A stretch of 64,000 bases of DNA, taken from contig JARRCS010000005.1 of the NCBI GenBank assembly GCA_029981855.1, forward strand, positions 1 through 64,000, in the 5' to 3' direction. The position numbers were made by a program, and so were the translations under genes. This document shows, piece after piece, positions 1 to 7,525 of this stretch. Origin of the DNA: Halanaerobiales bacterium (GTDB taxonomy: Bacteria; Bacillota; Halanaerobiia; Halanaerobiales; DTU029). The notes under the pieces are model-generated. The model was given only the letters and a program-made list of their open reading frames with translations, searched no databases and had not been told where the DNA came from. How positions within the stretch are numbered: position 1 is the first letter of the stretch; every line of letters starts with the position of its first letter.

Positions 1-85
1 GCTTTTTTGTTTATTAATTTCTCCGCAATATTGTTTTAAATTTTAAATTCCGCAAACTATTCCGTTTTTATACCGCCCTTTTACA
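1..85 (-). mobile_element. Probable terminal end of an IS element (IS21-like), continuing left of the window
   Basis: Read on the minus strand, the bases after the last sense codon of the DctP gene begin TGTAAAAGGGCGG and carry repeated TTTGCGGAATTT / ATTGCGGAGAAATT motifs. To my memory this resembles the ends of IS21-family elements, which start with TGT and bear internal GCGGAA-type repeats. The body of the element would lie outside the window, so no transposase is seen. The assignment rests on motif resemblance plus the abrupt end of the neighbouring gene. Confidence 0.45.
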
Positions 86-938
86 CCGGTGTGGACACTT
101 TTTCAGCTTCTTTGGACCATAATACTCCAGCTTCTTTAGCTGCCTCAATAACTTGTTTTTGCTGTTCTTTTGTTAATTTGCCCCAAGCTTTCTTACTAAA
201 GGCCACTACATTATTTGTATATGCAAAATCCATCATAGAAAGATATTTCTGAACCTCATAAAAACGCTGGCCCTCTACATGTAATAAAGGATTATGCTGC
301 CCATCTACAACCCCACGTTCTAAAGCAACATAAAGCTCAGAAAAAGCCATAGGAATGGGTACTGCTCCTAGAGCTCTTAAAGCAGTACTATAAACTGGCA
401 CCTCTGGGCTACGAATTTTTAAATCTTTTAAGTCATCAGGAGTATCTATAGGTCGTACATTGTTAGTAACCTGCCTAAAACCATGCTCCCATAAAGCAAC
501 AGCTTTAACACCAGTAGTTTTACTTAAATTATCTAAGATCTTTTGCCCAATAGGACCATTATTTACAGCATTCGCATGTTCTCTTCCTCTAAATAGAAAG
601 GGAATTTCAAAAATTTGCATAGTGGGATAATAACTACCAAAAAGCCCTGAGGATACTATTCCAGCATCAATTGTTCCTAATACCATGCCTTCTACTAATT
701 CTCTCTCATCACCCAGGGTTGAAGAACCGTATACTTTCACTTTTACAGAACCATTAGTTTTCTCTTCAACCAGTTTCACAAAAATATCAGCAGCTCCTTG
801 CTGCGGACTAACAGGAGCACCAACATGTCCCATCTGAATAACAACTGAGTCCTTTGCAAAAACACTACCCGATATAACCAAAAGCATCAAAGAAAAAGCA
901 AACAGACATACAATTAACTTGTTACTTTTTTTAAACAT
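81..938 (-). pseudogene. dctP: TRAP transporter solute-binding protein DctP, C-terminally truncated
   Basis: This is an extracytoplasmic binding protein of a tripartite ATP-independent periplasmic (TRAP) transporter, which captures a carboxylate or acid-sugar ligand outside the membrane. A signal peptide covers about residues 1-28 (Lys-rich start, hydrophobic core, VFA-KD junction). Typical DctP blocks follow: GHVGAPVSP, GSSTLGDERELVEGM, RSPEVPVY and FSELYVALERGVVDGQ. A good AGGAGG site precedes the ATG. The protein is only 285 residues. Family members are usually about 320-340 and continue past the helix that ends here in VSTPV, so roughly 45 residues are missing. The stop coincides with the IS-like end. 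No DctQ or DctM gene follows inside the window. It lies downstream of the dtnK-pdxA2-dehydrogenase genes on the same strand, so a four-carbon sugar acid is a reasonable guess for the original ligand. Confidence 0.75.
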
Positions 939-1000
939 TTAAAATCCTCCTTTTTTTAAAATTTTGGTAATTACAACTTCCTACAAAATTTTAATTATAT

Positions 1001-1044
1001 TCCCCCCTCTATTTTTAATTAATCCCCCCTCTATTTTTAATTAA
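1001..1044. repeat. Perfect 22-bp tandem duplication
   Basis: Two adjacent identical 22-bp units (1001-1022 and 1023-1044), each TCCCCCCTCT followed by ATTTTTAATTAA on the plus strand. The duplication falls at the 3' end of a small minus-strand ORF and changes its reading frame. It looks like a recent slippage or repair event. Confidence 0.9.
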
Positions 1045-1188
1045 ATTCAGAACTCCTGAAATTTGATCTTTTACTTTTTGTGCATTTTTCTTGAAAAAAG
1101 GGTTTTCTACAAGAATAGATGTTGATGTAGCAAGATTTATATAAATTGCCGGATTTAAAATTGCACAAAAAGTTCCCTTAATATGCAT
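1015..1188 (-). other. Unidentified 57-codon ORF, possibly a gene remnant
   Basis: An open frame on the minus strand starts at ATG (1186-1188) and encodes 57 residues beginning MHIKGTFCAI and ending NLIKNRGGIN. The composition looks protein-like: a hydrophobic first half, then an amphipathic Lys-rich helix (FFKKNAQKVKDQISGVLNLI). I see no ribosome binding site before the ATG, so it is more likely the tail of a decayed gene than a functional one. The last half vaguely recalls the C-terminal helix of IclR-type regulators, but I cannot assign it. Its 3' end is altered by the 22-bp tandem duplication. It fills most of the gap between the dehydrogenase gene and dctP. Confidence 0.35.
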
Positions 1189-1278
1189 TTTATTTTATTG
1201 TTCCTATTGTACTAGGGCTCAAGCTAATTATACAAATGGAAATAATTAGATTTCCAGAGCTCTGAAATTGTAAAAAAT

Positions 1279-2313
1279 TTATATCTTAATAATAACCTTT
1301 CCTGCTTTACCTCCTTTTGCTGTCAGAATAGCTTTTTCCGTCTCATCTAAGCTAAACTCATGAGTTAGTATATCCCTAATATTTAATTTTCCAGATTGAA
1401 TCAGGCTATCTGCCAAATACCAGCTATCAAACATTTCCCTACCTGTAATACCATAAATTGTAGCCTCTTTATAGATAACATTATTAACTAAGTCCAGGGG
1501 AACTTCCTGAGAATGTAATCCTATTAGCGAAACACGTCCCCCTTTTCTCAATACTTCTAAACCGGTCTTTGTTCCCGATACAGAGCCACTCAGTTCTATA
1601 ACAACATCAGCCCCGAATCCGCCCGTCTTTTCTTTTATAATCTTAACAACATCATCTTGGGTCGGATTTAGGGTTACGATATTATCTCCCATTTTTGAAG
1701 CTAAATTTAAACGGTATTCACTAAGATCAACTACAAATACCTGACTCGCCCCTGATACACTTGCCACATTGGCAGCAAATAGACCTATTGGACCGGCACC
1801 GATTATTACCGTAGAAAACCCGGCAATCTTATCCTTTAATACCCCGTGCACCGCTATTCCGAAAGGCTCATAGACTGCACCTATCTCTGGAGGAGTACCT
1901 TCAGGGAGCTTCCAGGCACAGACTTCAGGTATTTTAGCATATTCAGCAAAAGCCCCATCAGTATGGACACCAACGATCTTCATATCCTGACAGATATGCT
2001 GTTTTCCTGTCTTACATAACCTGCACTCACCACAAGGAATATGAGTTTCAGCGGCAATTAAATCCCCCTTTTTGATAGAACTTACCTGCTCACCCACAGC
2101 CACAACTTCACCACAGAATTCATGTCCTATCACCATCGGATTTTTTGCATCTACATTTTCACACCAATCACTCCAGTTATATAAATGAATATCGCTACCA
2201 CATACTGCTCCTGCCTTAACCTTTATCAGAATTTCATTTGAGGATATTTCAGGTACCGGGATTTCCCGTATTTCAATGCCCTTATTGCGATTTGGTTTAT
2301 AAGCGGCTTTCAT
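1279..2313 (-). CDS. Zinc-dependent MDR-family alcohol/polyol dehydrogenase
   Basis: A 344-residue medium-chain dehydrogenase, NAD(P)-linked, of the sorbitol / L-threonine dehydrogenase type. Catalytic-zinc ligands are Cys38 (AVCGSDIH) and His63-Glu64 (GHEFCGEVV). The four structural-zinc cysteines are at 94, 97, 100 and 108 (CGECRLC...C). The nucleotide-binding GxGxxG is at about 172 (GAGPIGLF). Length and domain order are normal for the family. AGGAGG lies 9 bases before the ATG. It is the third gene of the operon after dtnK and pdxA2, with a 43-base gap, so it probably oxidises the hydroxyl of a C4 sugar acid or supplies the DtnK substrate. The exact substrate cannot be read from sequence. 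Confidence 0.85.
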   Translation of the reverse strand: MKAAYKPNRNKGIEIREIPVPEISSNEILIKVKAGAVCGSDIHLYNWSDWCENVDAKNPMVIGHEFCGEVVAVGEQVSSIKKGDLIAAETHIPCGECRLCKTGKQHICQDMKIVGVHTDGAFAEYAKIPEVCAWKLPEGTPPEIGAVYEPFGIAVHGVLKDKIAGFSTVIIGAGPIGLFAANVASVSGASQVFVVDLSEYRLNLASKMGDNIVTLNPTQDDVVKIIKEKTGGFGADVVIELSGSVSGTKTGLEVLRKGGRVSLIGLHSQEVPLDLVNNVIYKEATIYGITGREMFDSWYLADSLIQSGKLNIRDILTHEFSLDETEKAILTAKGGKAGKVIIKI

Positions 2314-2356
2314 TTAATCAACCTCCTCTTCAAAATATCTTTTTATTAAAAAAATA

Positions 2357-3376
2357 TTACTTGGCAAAATCTATTGCCATTTTTATTGCCTGGACCAGAC
2401 TCTCTTCATTTGCTCTTCCTTCTCCTGCTTTGCCAAAGGCAGTTCCATGGTCTACAGAAGTCCTTATAATAGGTAAGCCAACAGTTATATTTACACCACT
2501 TACCGAAGACCATTTATTGGTTTCCTTATTATACTTGAATGCAGTAACCTTCATAGGGATGTGCCCTTGATCATGATACATCACTACAGCAATATCATAC
2601 TGCTTACCCCTGACTTTTGAAAAGATTGTATCGGGAGGAACTGGCCCTTCAGCATTAATACCCTCTTCTTTAGCCTGATTGATAGCAGGTATAATTTCAT
2701 CTATCTCTTCAGTACCGAATAAACCCTGTTCACCAGCATGAGGATTCAATCCGGCAACTCCGATTTTAGGCTCATTTATCCCCAACTGCTTCATTGCCTG
2801 GTCAGCCAGGCGGATCACAGTTAGAACCCTCTCCTTCTTTACCCTATCACATGCCTCTCTAAGTGAAACATGGGTTGAAACATGAATAACCCGCATTTCT
2901 TCATCAGCCAGCATCATTGCATAATCATTAGTATTGGTCCTGTCAGCAAATATTTCTGTATGGCCGGCATACTTAAACCCGGCTGCATTAATTGCTTCCT
3001 TATGGATTGGTCCAGTCACCACAGCAGCAATCTTATTCTCAAGGGCCAGGTCAATAGCTTTAAAAATGTATTCTACAGAAGCCCTTCCAGCTGCTGCACT
3101 AACTTCACCGTATTTAAAATCATTAAGTCCAATATTATTAAGATCTAACAAATCAATCTTACCATATTCTCCTTTAACATCATTAATGTCATTAATTACA
3201 TTTAATTCAAGATTAGAAGGTATAAAGCTAATAGCATCTTCCATTACTACCTTGCTTCCTACTACAACTGGTTTACACCTTTGATAGATTTCTTCATAGT
3301 TTAAAGCCTTAACTGCAATCTCAGCTCCTATACCTGCAGGATCTCCCATTGTAATTCCGATTATTGGTCTTTGCAT
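2357..3376 (-). CDS. pdxA2: PdxA2-type 4-phospho-D-threonate/erythronate dehydrogenase
   Basis: A 339-residue member of the PdxA family. Enzymes paired with DtnK-type kinases oxidise and decarboxylate 4-phospho-D-threonate or 4-phospho-D-erythronate to dihydroxyacetone phosphate with NAD, unlike true PdxA of pyridoxal phosphate synthesis. The N-terminal GITMGDPAGIGAE, the GHTEIFAD loop and the metal-binding histidines in NPHAGE and YHDQGHIPMK are all present. The kinase gene immediately upstream (16 bases) favours the catabolic role. The ribosome binding site is unusual: GGAGGTG lies inside the last codons of dtnK, 25 bases before the ATG, and a GAAA-capped hairpin in between shortens the effective distance to about 9 bases. 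Confidence 0.87.
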   Translation of the reverse strand: MQRPIIGITMGDPAGIGAEIAVKALNYEEIYQRCKPVVVGSKVVMEDAISFIPSNLELNVINDINDVKGEYGKIDLLDLNNIGLNDFKYGEVSAAAGRASVEYIFKAIDLALENKIAAVVTGPIHKEAINAAGFKYAGHTEIFADRTNTNDYAMMLADEEMRVIHVSTHVSLREACDRVKKERVLTVIRLADQAMKQLGINEPKIGVAGLNPHAGEQGLFGTEEIDEIIPAINQAKEEGINAEGPVPPDTIFSKVRGKQYDIAVVMYHDQGHIPMKVTAFKYNKETNKWSSVSGVNITVGLPIIRTSVDHGTAFGKAGEGRANEESLVQAIKMAIDFAK

Positions 3377-3408
3377 TTTAAATGGTTTATTTCTAAACCT
3401 TCACCTCC
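3377..3408 (-). promoter_or_regulatory. Shine-Dalgarno of pdxA2 brought near its ATG by a hairpin
   Basis: GGAGGTG (3402-3408) is 25 bases from the pdxA2 ATG, too far for normal initiation. The bases between fold as GGTTTA-GAAA-TAAACC (3384-3399), a perfect 6-bp stem with a GAAA tetraloop that also contains the dtnK stop codon. Removing the 16-base hairpin leaves 9 bases, an ideal spacing. No other Shine-Dalgarno sequence lies near the start. The arrangement would couple pdxA2 translation to ribosomes leaving dtnK. Confidence 0.65.
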
Positions 3409-4718
3409 GCATTACCATAATTTATCAAATTTAAGGCTAGCTGATATAAGGTATCTTCTCCACCAAAACCACCAGCCTTTGTGATCAATTTAATATTTTT
3501 ATAATGTTTGTTATTGGCAAAGGACAGGGGAATTCCTGGTAAAAGTTCATCAAGAATAATTAAGCTATTAATCCCTAACTCCTTACAAACTCCAATTGCG
3601 GTATCTCCCCCTGTTAAAATCAGGTTTTCTACTCCAGCGGTTCTGACAATAGTAGCTGTAAGCCTGGCTAAAAAATCCCTGATAATTACCTCCAGTTCCC
3701 GAAATGAAATTTGCTCTTTTTTAATTAAGTTATTAGCACCCCCTTCCCCATTGTAAATGGGATCTGGATGCAATATCAGGTGTTTTCCCCCTTTTATAGC
3801 TCTTATTGCTTGATCTTTATATTCCAGAAACACACTTCTTTTGTTTCTTAAAACCCCTTTAAGGTCAATTTTCAAATAGGACACACTCATCATTTCTCTG
3901 TAATATTCAATCTGCTTTTCCATAATTTTGTTTCTGGTCCCTATAACTGTCAGGATAGGCTGGTTGCAACTACTTAATTTTTTTATCTTTCTTTTTTTAA
4001 CTTCATTTAAATCGACAAGGTAATTTGCTAGACCAGCTGAACCGCAATATAAAATTGAACCCTGGAATTTCCGGCTGCTGTTCATTATTTCCTTTAGATG
4101 GTGTTCAATCACCGCATCAATAATGATGATTTTTTTCCCTTCTTTATATAAGATTTCCAAACGGTTAAGAATTTCAGTTTCCCCTTTCATTACATCTTTC
4201 AATTCGATTAACCCTACCGGCAGCTGTGTCTGTTGCTGGATAAAGTGGGGAATATAAGTGCCTTCCCAGGGTTCAAGCTGACCACTAAAATACTGGCTGG
4301 TACCGAGGGGTTCATTATTAACAAGAAGGTAACCTCCAGCGGTTATTCTTTTGTTATGGGGAAAGCTAGGTGATATAATACATAAATCCTTATTTAAAAG
4401 CTCCATTAGAACTTCAATTTCTTTCCCGATATTCCCCCTTAGTGTCGAATCTATCTTTTTATAGAACAGGATATCACTCCTGTTTTCTAATTGTAACCTT
4501 TCAACAGCCTTACTAATTATCTGACCGGCCTGGTCTTCACTGAGGTCCCTTGTTTCAGTATCTACTACAAGAACATCTGCGGTATTTAAAATTCCAGATG
4601 TATCATTTTCATCTGAACATAAAGGATCGATATAAACCATGGTTTTTAAGCCCTGTTTTGATAACTGAACCCCGGAATCATTTGCACCTGTTAAATCGTC
4701 TGCCATTATGTATATCAT
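3393..4718 (-). CDS. dtnK: Four-carbon acid sugar kinase (D-threonate/D-erythronate kinase family)
   Basis: This 441-residue kinase belongs to the DUF1537 / four-carbon acid sugar kinase family, which phosphorylates D-threonate or D-erythronate at C4. The N-terminal substrate motif is ADDLTGANDSG. The C-terminal nucleotide-binding half contains LILTGGDTAIGVCKELG and a Gly-rich end, AGGFGGEDTLYQ. I chose the ATG at 4716-4718 because AGGTG lies 7 bases upstream and the protein then starts MIYIMADDL, as in relatives; a longer start six codons earlier has no better site. It is the first gene after the sigma-54 promoter and is followed by pdxA2. The pair is the known route from D-threonate or D-erythronate to dihydroxyacetone phosphate. 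Confidence 0.87.
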   Translation of the reverse strand: MIYIMADDLTGANDSGVQLSKQGLKTMVYIDPLCSDENDTSGILNTADVLVVDTETRDLSEDQAGQIISKAVERLQLENRSDILFYKKIDSTLRGNIGKEIEVLMELLNKDLCIISPSFPHNKRITAGGYLLVNNEPLGTSQYFSGQLEPWEGTYIPHFIQQQTQLPVGLIELKDVMKGETEILNRLEILYKEGKKIIIIDAVIEHHLKEIMNSSRKFQGSILYCGSAGLANYLVDLNEVKKRKIKKLSSCNQPILTVIGTRNKIMEKQIEYYREMMSVSYLKIDLKGVLRNKRSVFLEYKDQAIRAIKGGKHLILHPDPIYNGEGGANNLIKKEQISFRELEVIIRDFLARLTATIVRTAGVENLILTGGDTAIGVCKELGINSLIILDELLPGIPLSFANNKHYKNIKLITKAGGFGGEDTLYQLALNLINYGNAEVKV

Positions 4719-4767
4719 TGTTTTCACCTGGATCATTTTATTGGATTATAAATCTATAAATAATATA

Positions 4768-4785
4768 TTGCAAGGTACGTGCCAA
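4768..4785 (-). promoter_or_regulatory. Sigma-54 promoter for dtnK-pdxA2-dehydrogenase
   Basis: On the minus strand the sequence TGGCAC-GTACC-TTGCA matches the -24/-12 sigma-54 consensus (TGGCAC-N5-TTGCW) at every defined position. It lies about 50 bases upstream of the dtnK ATG. The next gene upstream encodes a sigma-54 activator, which is the expected partner. Confidence 0.88.
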
Positions 4786-4811
4786 CCGGAAATTTTTTTA
4801 AAGAACAAAAA

Positions 4812-4884
4812 AACAAATTGGCCTTCGATCATAATATTTTTTAAAGTAAATTCCTTAATACATAGTCATCCGTAAAATTATGAA
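4812..4884 (+). repeat. Intergenic repeat, copy 1 of a pair flanking the activator gene
   Basis: A 73-bp segment beginning AACAAATTGGCCTTCGATCA is repeated in the same orientation at 7301-7372. The first 40 bp match at 35 positions. The copies bracket the sigma-54 activator gene. Neither carries an evident ORF. Confidence 0.7.
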
Positions 4885-5017
4885 GAATAATTTCCTATAT
4901 ATTAAAAAAGAAGCCCATTCTATCTTTGAGCTTCTTTGTAAAATAATTATGCTTCTTTTAAAAATTGTTCTATTTTGATACGTTAAGATTTTCATATTGA
5001 AAAGTTTTTTTCCTTTT

Positions 5018-5178
5018 TGAAACGTAACGATTAACAAAAATAATAATCCATAAAATAGTAAATAATTTTCATTAATTCTTATTTAAAAGTTTAAAAAAAA
5101 ATATTTTTAAAAAAAGAAACGTTTTATATTTAAACACTTCTTTTTTTATATTGAAACATTGTTTTATAATGAAACACG
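5018..5178. promoter_or_regulatory. Candidate upstream activator sites (GAAAC repeats)
   Basis: Four GAAAC motifs lie between the activator gene and its probable target promoter: TGAAACG (5018-5024), GAAACG (5116-5121), the near-palindrome TGAAACATTGTTTTA (5152-5166) and TGAAACACG (5170-5178). They sit roughly 235-395 bases upstream of the sigma-54 promoter, a usual distance for enhancer binding. This is an inference from repetition and position. The rest of 4885-5210 is AT-rich with no gene I can support. Confidence 0.5.
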
Positions 5179-5210
5179 TCGGGAGTGGGTAAAAATATGT
5201 TCCCCCCGGG

Positions 5211-7133
5211 TCAATCAAGTTTCCGCCAGAGGGTAGTTCTACCTATTCCCAGTCTTTTTGAGGCTGCTGTTTTATTTCCATTTTCTTCTGCAATTACTTT
5301 TTTAATAATTAGTTTCTCAATTTCTTCCAGGCTCCTATCCAAGGGGATTACCATAGTGTTGGCAGGTGTATCTTGTTGAACATCTTTATTTTTATTGTAC
5401 CCCCCCCTGAAAGATGAAACCGTCTCTTGAACCAGGTCTGTTGTAATATAATTGCCTTTAGCCCTGATTATCAATCTTTCCATAGCGTTCTCCAGCTGCC
5501 TGATATTACCAGGCCAGTCATATCCCTTTAATATCTCCATTCCCCCGTTAGATATCCCTTTTATATCTTTTTTAATTTTATAACGATATTTATCCAGGAA
5601 AAAATTAACCAGTAAGGGGATATCCTCTTTCCTTTGCCGTAATGGGGGTAGATTAAGGTTAAGAACATTGATCCGGTAAAACAGGTCTTTCCTGAATTTG
5701 TTCTCAGCTACTAACTGATGGAGGTCTCTGTTGGTTGCAACAATTATCCTCACATCAACCGGAGTTATCCGATCATCACCTATTCTCCTCACTTTACGTT
5801 CCTGAATAACCCTTAACAGACGAACCTGAATATTGGGGGAAATTTCACCAATTTCATCAAGGAATATTGTTCCACCATGGGCCTGTTCAAATAGTCCAGC
5901 CTTTCCCTTTGTGGCACCGGTAAATGCTCCCTCTACATAACCAAATAATTCACTCTCCAGTAAGTTTTCAGGAATAGCTGCACAGTTAAAAGCCACAAAA
6001 GGTTTGTTTTTACGGGGACTGGCATTATGCACAGCTTGAGCAAAAAGTTCCTTTCCTGTGCCGGTTTCACCATAAATTAACAGGGGTGAATCAATCAGGG
6101 CATAGTCACGGGCCTCTTCAATTGCTTTTTTAATTATTGTACTTTGACCAATTATATCATCAAAAGTATTTTCAGCAACATGTCCCTTAAGATAAAGTTC
6201 TTTTCTGATCTTCTGCTCCATTTTTTGTATTCTTGATATTTCCTGACAGGTAGCAACAACCCCGATTATCTCATCACCAACCTCAATCGGTGTCACATTG
6301 GCAGCAATTTTTTTGTTACCGATAGTCCAGATCCTTTCTTTTTCGCTATTTCCCGCTTTAACTGCCTTAAGTAAATCTAATTCAGGAAGAACGGTATCTA
6401 TATTCTTACCGATAACTTTAAAGGCCTGCTTATTAAATATTTTTTCTGCCTGGGGATTAAATATGTCAATCTTTCCTGATTGATCAATGCTGATGATACC
6501 CTCATAGGCAGAGTCTATGATACTTTTAACACGCCTGGTCTTTTCCATTTCCCTCCGTCGAGCTCTGGCCACATTCTCTGCTTCAATTATGGCCCTGGTT
6601 AATGCTTCCCTTCCCGATTTTATTAGAAAGGTTTTCATCCCCAGTTCATTGGACATTTTGACTGATATATTATCCCCGACAACATAATCATAACCCTGAT
6701 CCCTAACTTCCTTTAACTTGCTTTTAATATAATCGGTATCATCATACCATTCTTCCTTCAGGGTAAAAACCTTTAAATCAATACCCATCATTTCTCCAAA
6801 TCCTTTAAGACCGTGGGTAAAAGGTTCAAATCCGATTAGAGCAATCTTTTCAGTCTCTTTACGAACAGTATATAAAATTCGTATCAGATCGAAGCCGCTA
6901 ACCTGAATATCAACCACTGGAATATCAATTACCTTTTTTTTAATTGCAATTGAAGTCCCACCCCGACTGATTAAAACATCATACCCCTTTTCTTCCAGCA
7001 TCAGGGCTTTCTTCACCCCGGCTTCCAGGTCACCGATTTCCACATGTATATCCTTTTTTAAATCATGACATATCTCTGTAAACAAATCTGCCAGTTTTTT
7101 ATAAGGGGCAATAAAAGCAATTGAATATTTCAT
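5211..7133 (-). CDS. Sigma-54-dependent transcriptional activator, PrpR type
   Basis: This 640-residue activator has the domain order of PrpR-family regulators. Residues 1-190 are a PrpR_N-like sensor that binds a small ligand. A PAS domain spans about 205-310. A sigma-54 AAA+ domain spans about 325-560, with Walker A GETGTGKE (355-362), the sigma-54-contacting GAFTGA loop (402-407) and Walker [11 protein letters not shown] Fis-type helix-turn-helix ends the protein ([20 protein letters not shown]). GGGGAGG precedes the ATG. It is divergent in role but on the same strand as the dtnK operon, with a sigma-54 promoter in the 490-base gap, so control of acid-sugar catabolism is the likely job. 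Ligand unknown; perhaps a C4 sugar acid or a phosphorylated intermediate. Confidence 0.9.
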   Translation of the reverse strand: MKYSIAFIAPYKKLADLFTEICHDLKKDIHVEIGDLEAGVKKALMLEEKGYDVLISRGGTSIAIKKKVIDIPVVDIQVSGFDLIRILYTVRKETEKIALIGFEPFTHGLKGFGEMMGIDLKVFTLKEEWYDDTDYIKSKLKEVRDQGYDYVVGDNISVKMSNELGMKTFLIKSGREALTRAIIEAENVARARRREMEKTRRVKSIIDSAYEGIISIDQSGKIDIFNPQAEKIFNKQAFKVIGKNIDTVLPELDLLKAVKAGNSEKERIWTIGNKKIAANVTPIEVGDEIIGVVATCQEISRIQKMEQKIRKELYLKGHVAENTFDDIIGQSTIIKKAIEEARDYALIDSPLLIYGETGTGKELFAQAVHNASPRKNKPFVAFNCAAIPENLLESELFGYVEGAFTGATKGKAGLFEQAHGGTIFLDEIGEISPNIQVRLLRVIQERKVRRIGDDRITPVDVRIIVATNRDLHQLVAENKFRKDLFYRINVLNLNLPPLRQRKEDIPLLVNFFLDKYRYKIKKDIKGISNGGMEILKGYDWPGNIRQLENAMERLIIRAKGNYITTDLVQETVSSFRGGYNKNKDVQQDTPANTMVIPLDRSLEEIEKLIIKKVIAEENGNKTAASKRLGIGRTTLWRKLD

Positions 7134-7230
7134 CTATATCCTCCCCGCATATATTCCTTTATACAAAATACTTCGATATTCTTTTTCATCTTCCTGCTTA
7201 CTATTTTGCATTAACTTGTAGTTACATCTT

Positions 7231-7262
7231 TATCATAAAGATACAAATGTACCTTTATGATA
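7231..7262. promoter_or_regulatory. 32-bp inverted repeat upstream of the activator gene
   Basis: Arms TATCATAAAG (7231-7240) and CTTTATGATA (7253-7262) are perfect complements, and the 12-base centre contains the further palindrome TACAAATGTA. It lies about 100 bases before the activator start codon and has no U-run, so an operator, possibly for autoregulation, fits better than a terminator. Confidence 0.55.
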
Positions 7263-7300
7263 TAAATATACTTCCATTAATTTTAAAATAGCGTAATTTG

Positions 7301-7372
7301 AACAAATTGGTCCTCGGCCATAATATTTTTTAACGTAAATTCTTGATGTATAATCAGCCACAAATTATTAAA
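7301..7372 (+). repeat. Intergenic repeat, copy 2
   Basis: Partner of the 4812-4884 repeat in the same orientation, beginning AACAAATTGGTCCTCGGCCA. A shorter reverse-oriented match (GAGGCCAATTTGTTC) occurs at about 46852-46866 before argS. The remainder of 7263-7440 is AT-rich with no gene seen. Confidence 0.65.
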
Positions 7373-7492
7373 GTATAGTTTTTGTATTATTCAATTAATT
7401 TTATCATTTTAAAAGAATTTGTTAAATACCTGAGGGTGTTTTTTTTATGAGAGATATAAAAAAAACGGTAAATTCCTTTTTTTCTGGAAATA

Positions 7493-7525
7493 AGAAAACC
7501 CCCGGTTTTCAGGGGTTTTTTACCA
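7493..7525 (-). terminator. Terminator of the SNF2 helicase gene
   Basis: On the minus strand AAAACCCC-TGAAAA-CCGGGGGTTTT forms a GC-rich hairpin followed by a T-rich tract. It overlaps the stop codon of the helicase gene. Confidence 0.75.

Noticed and set aside
1043-1263. Pair of related imperfect palindromes (TTCAGAACTCCTGAAATTT and TTTCCAGAGCTCTGAAATT) as operators for dctP
   Set aside because: The first lies inside the probable gene relic and the similarity is partly from simple AT-rich flanks; too weak to call a regulatory site.
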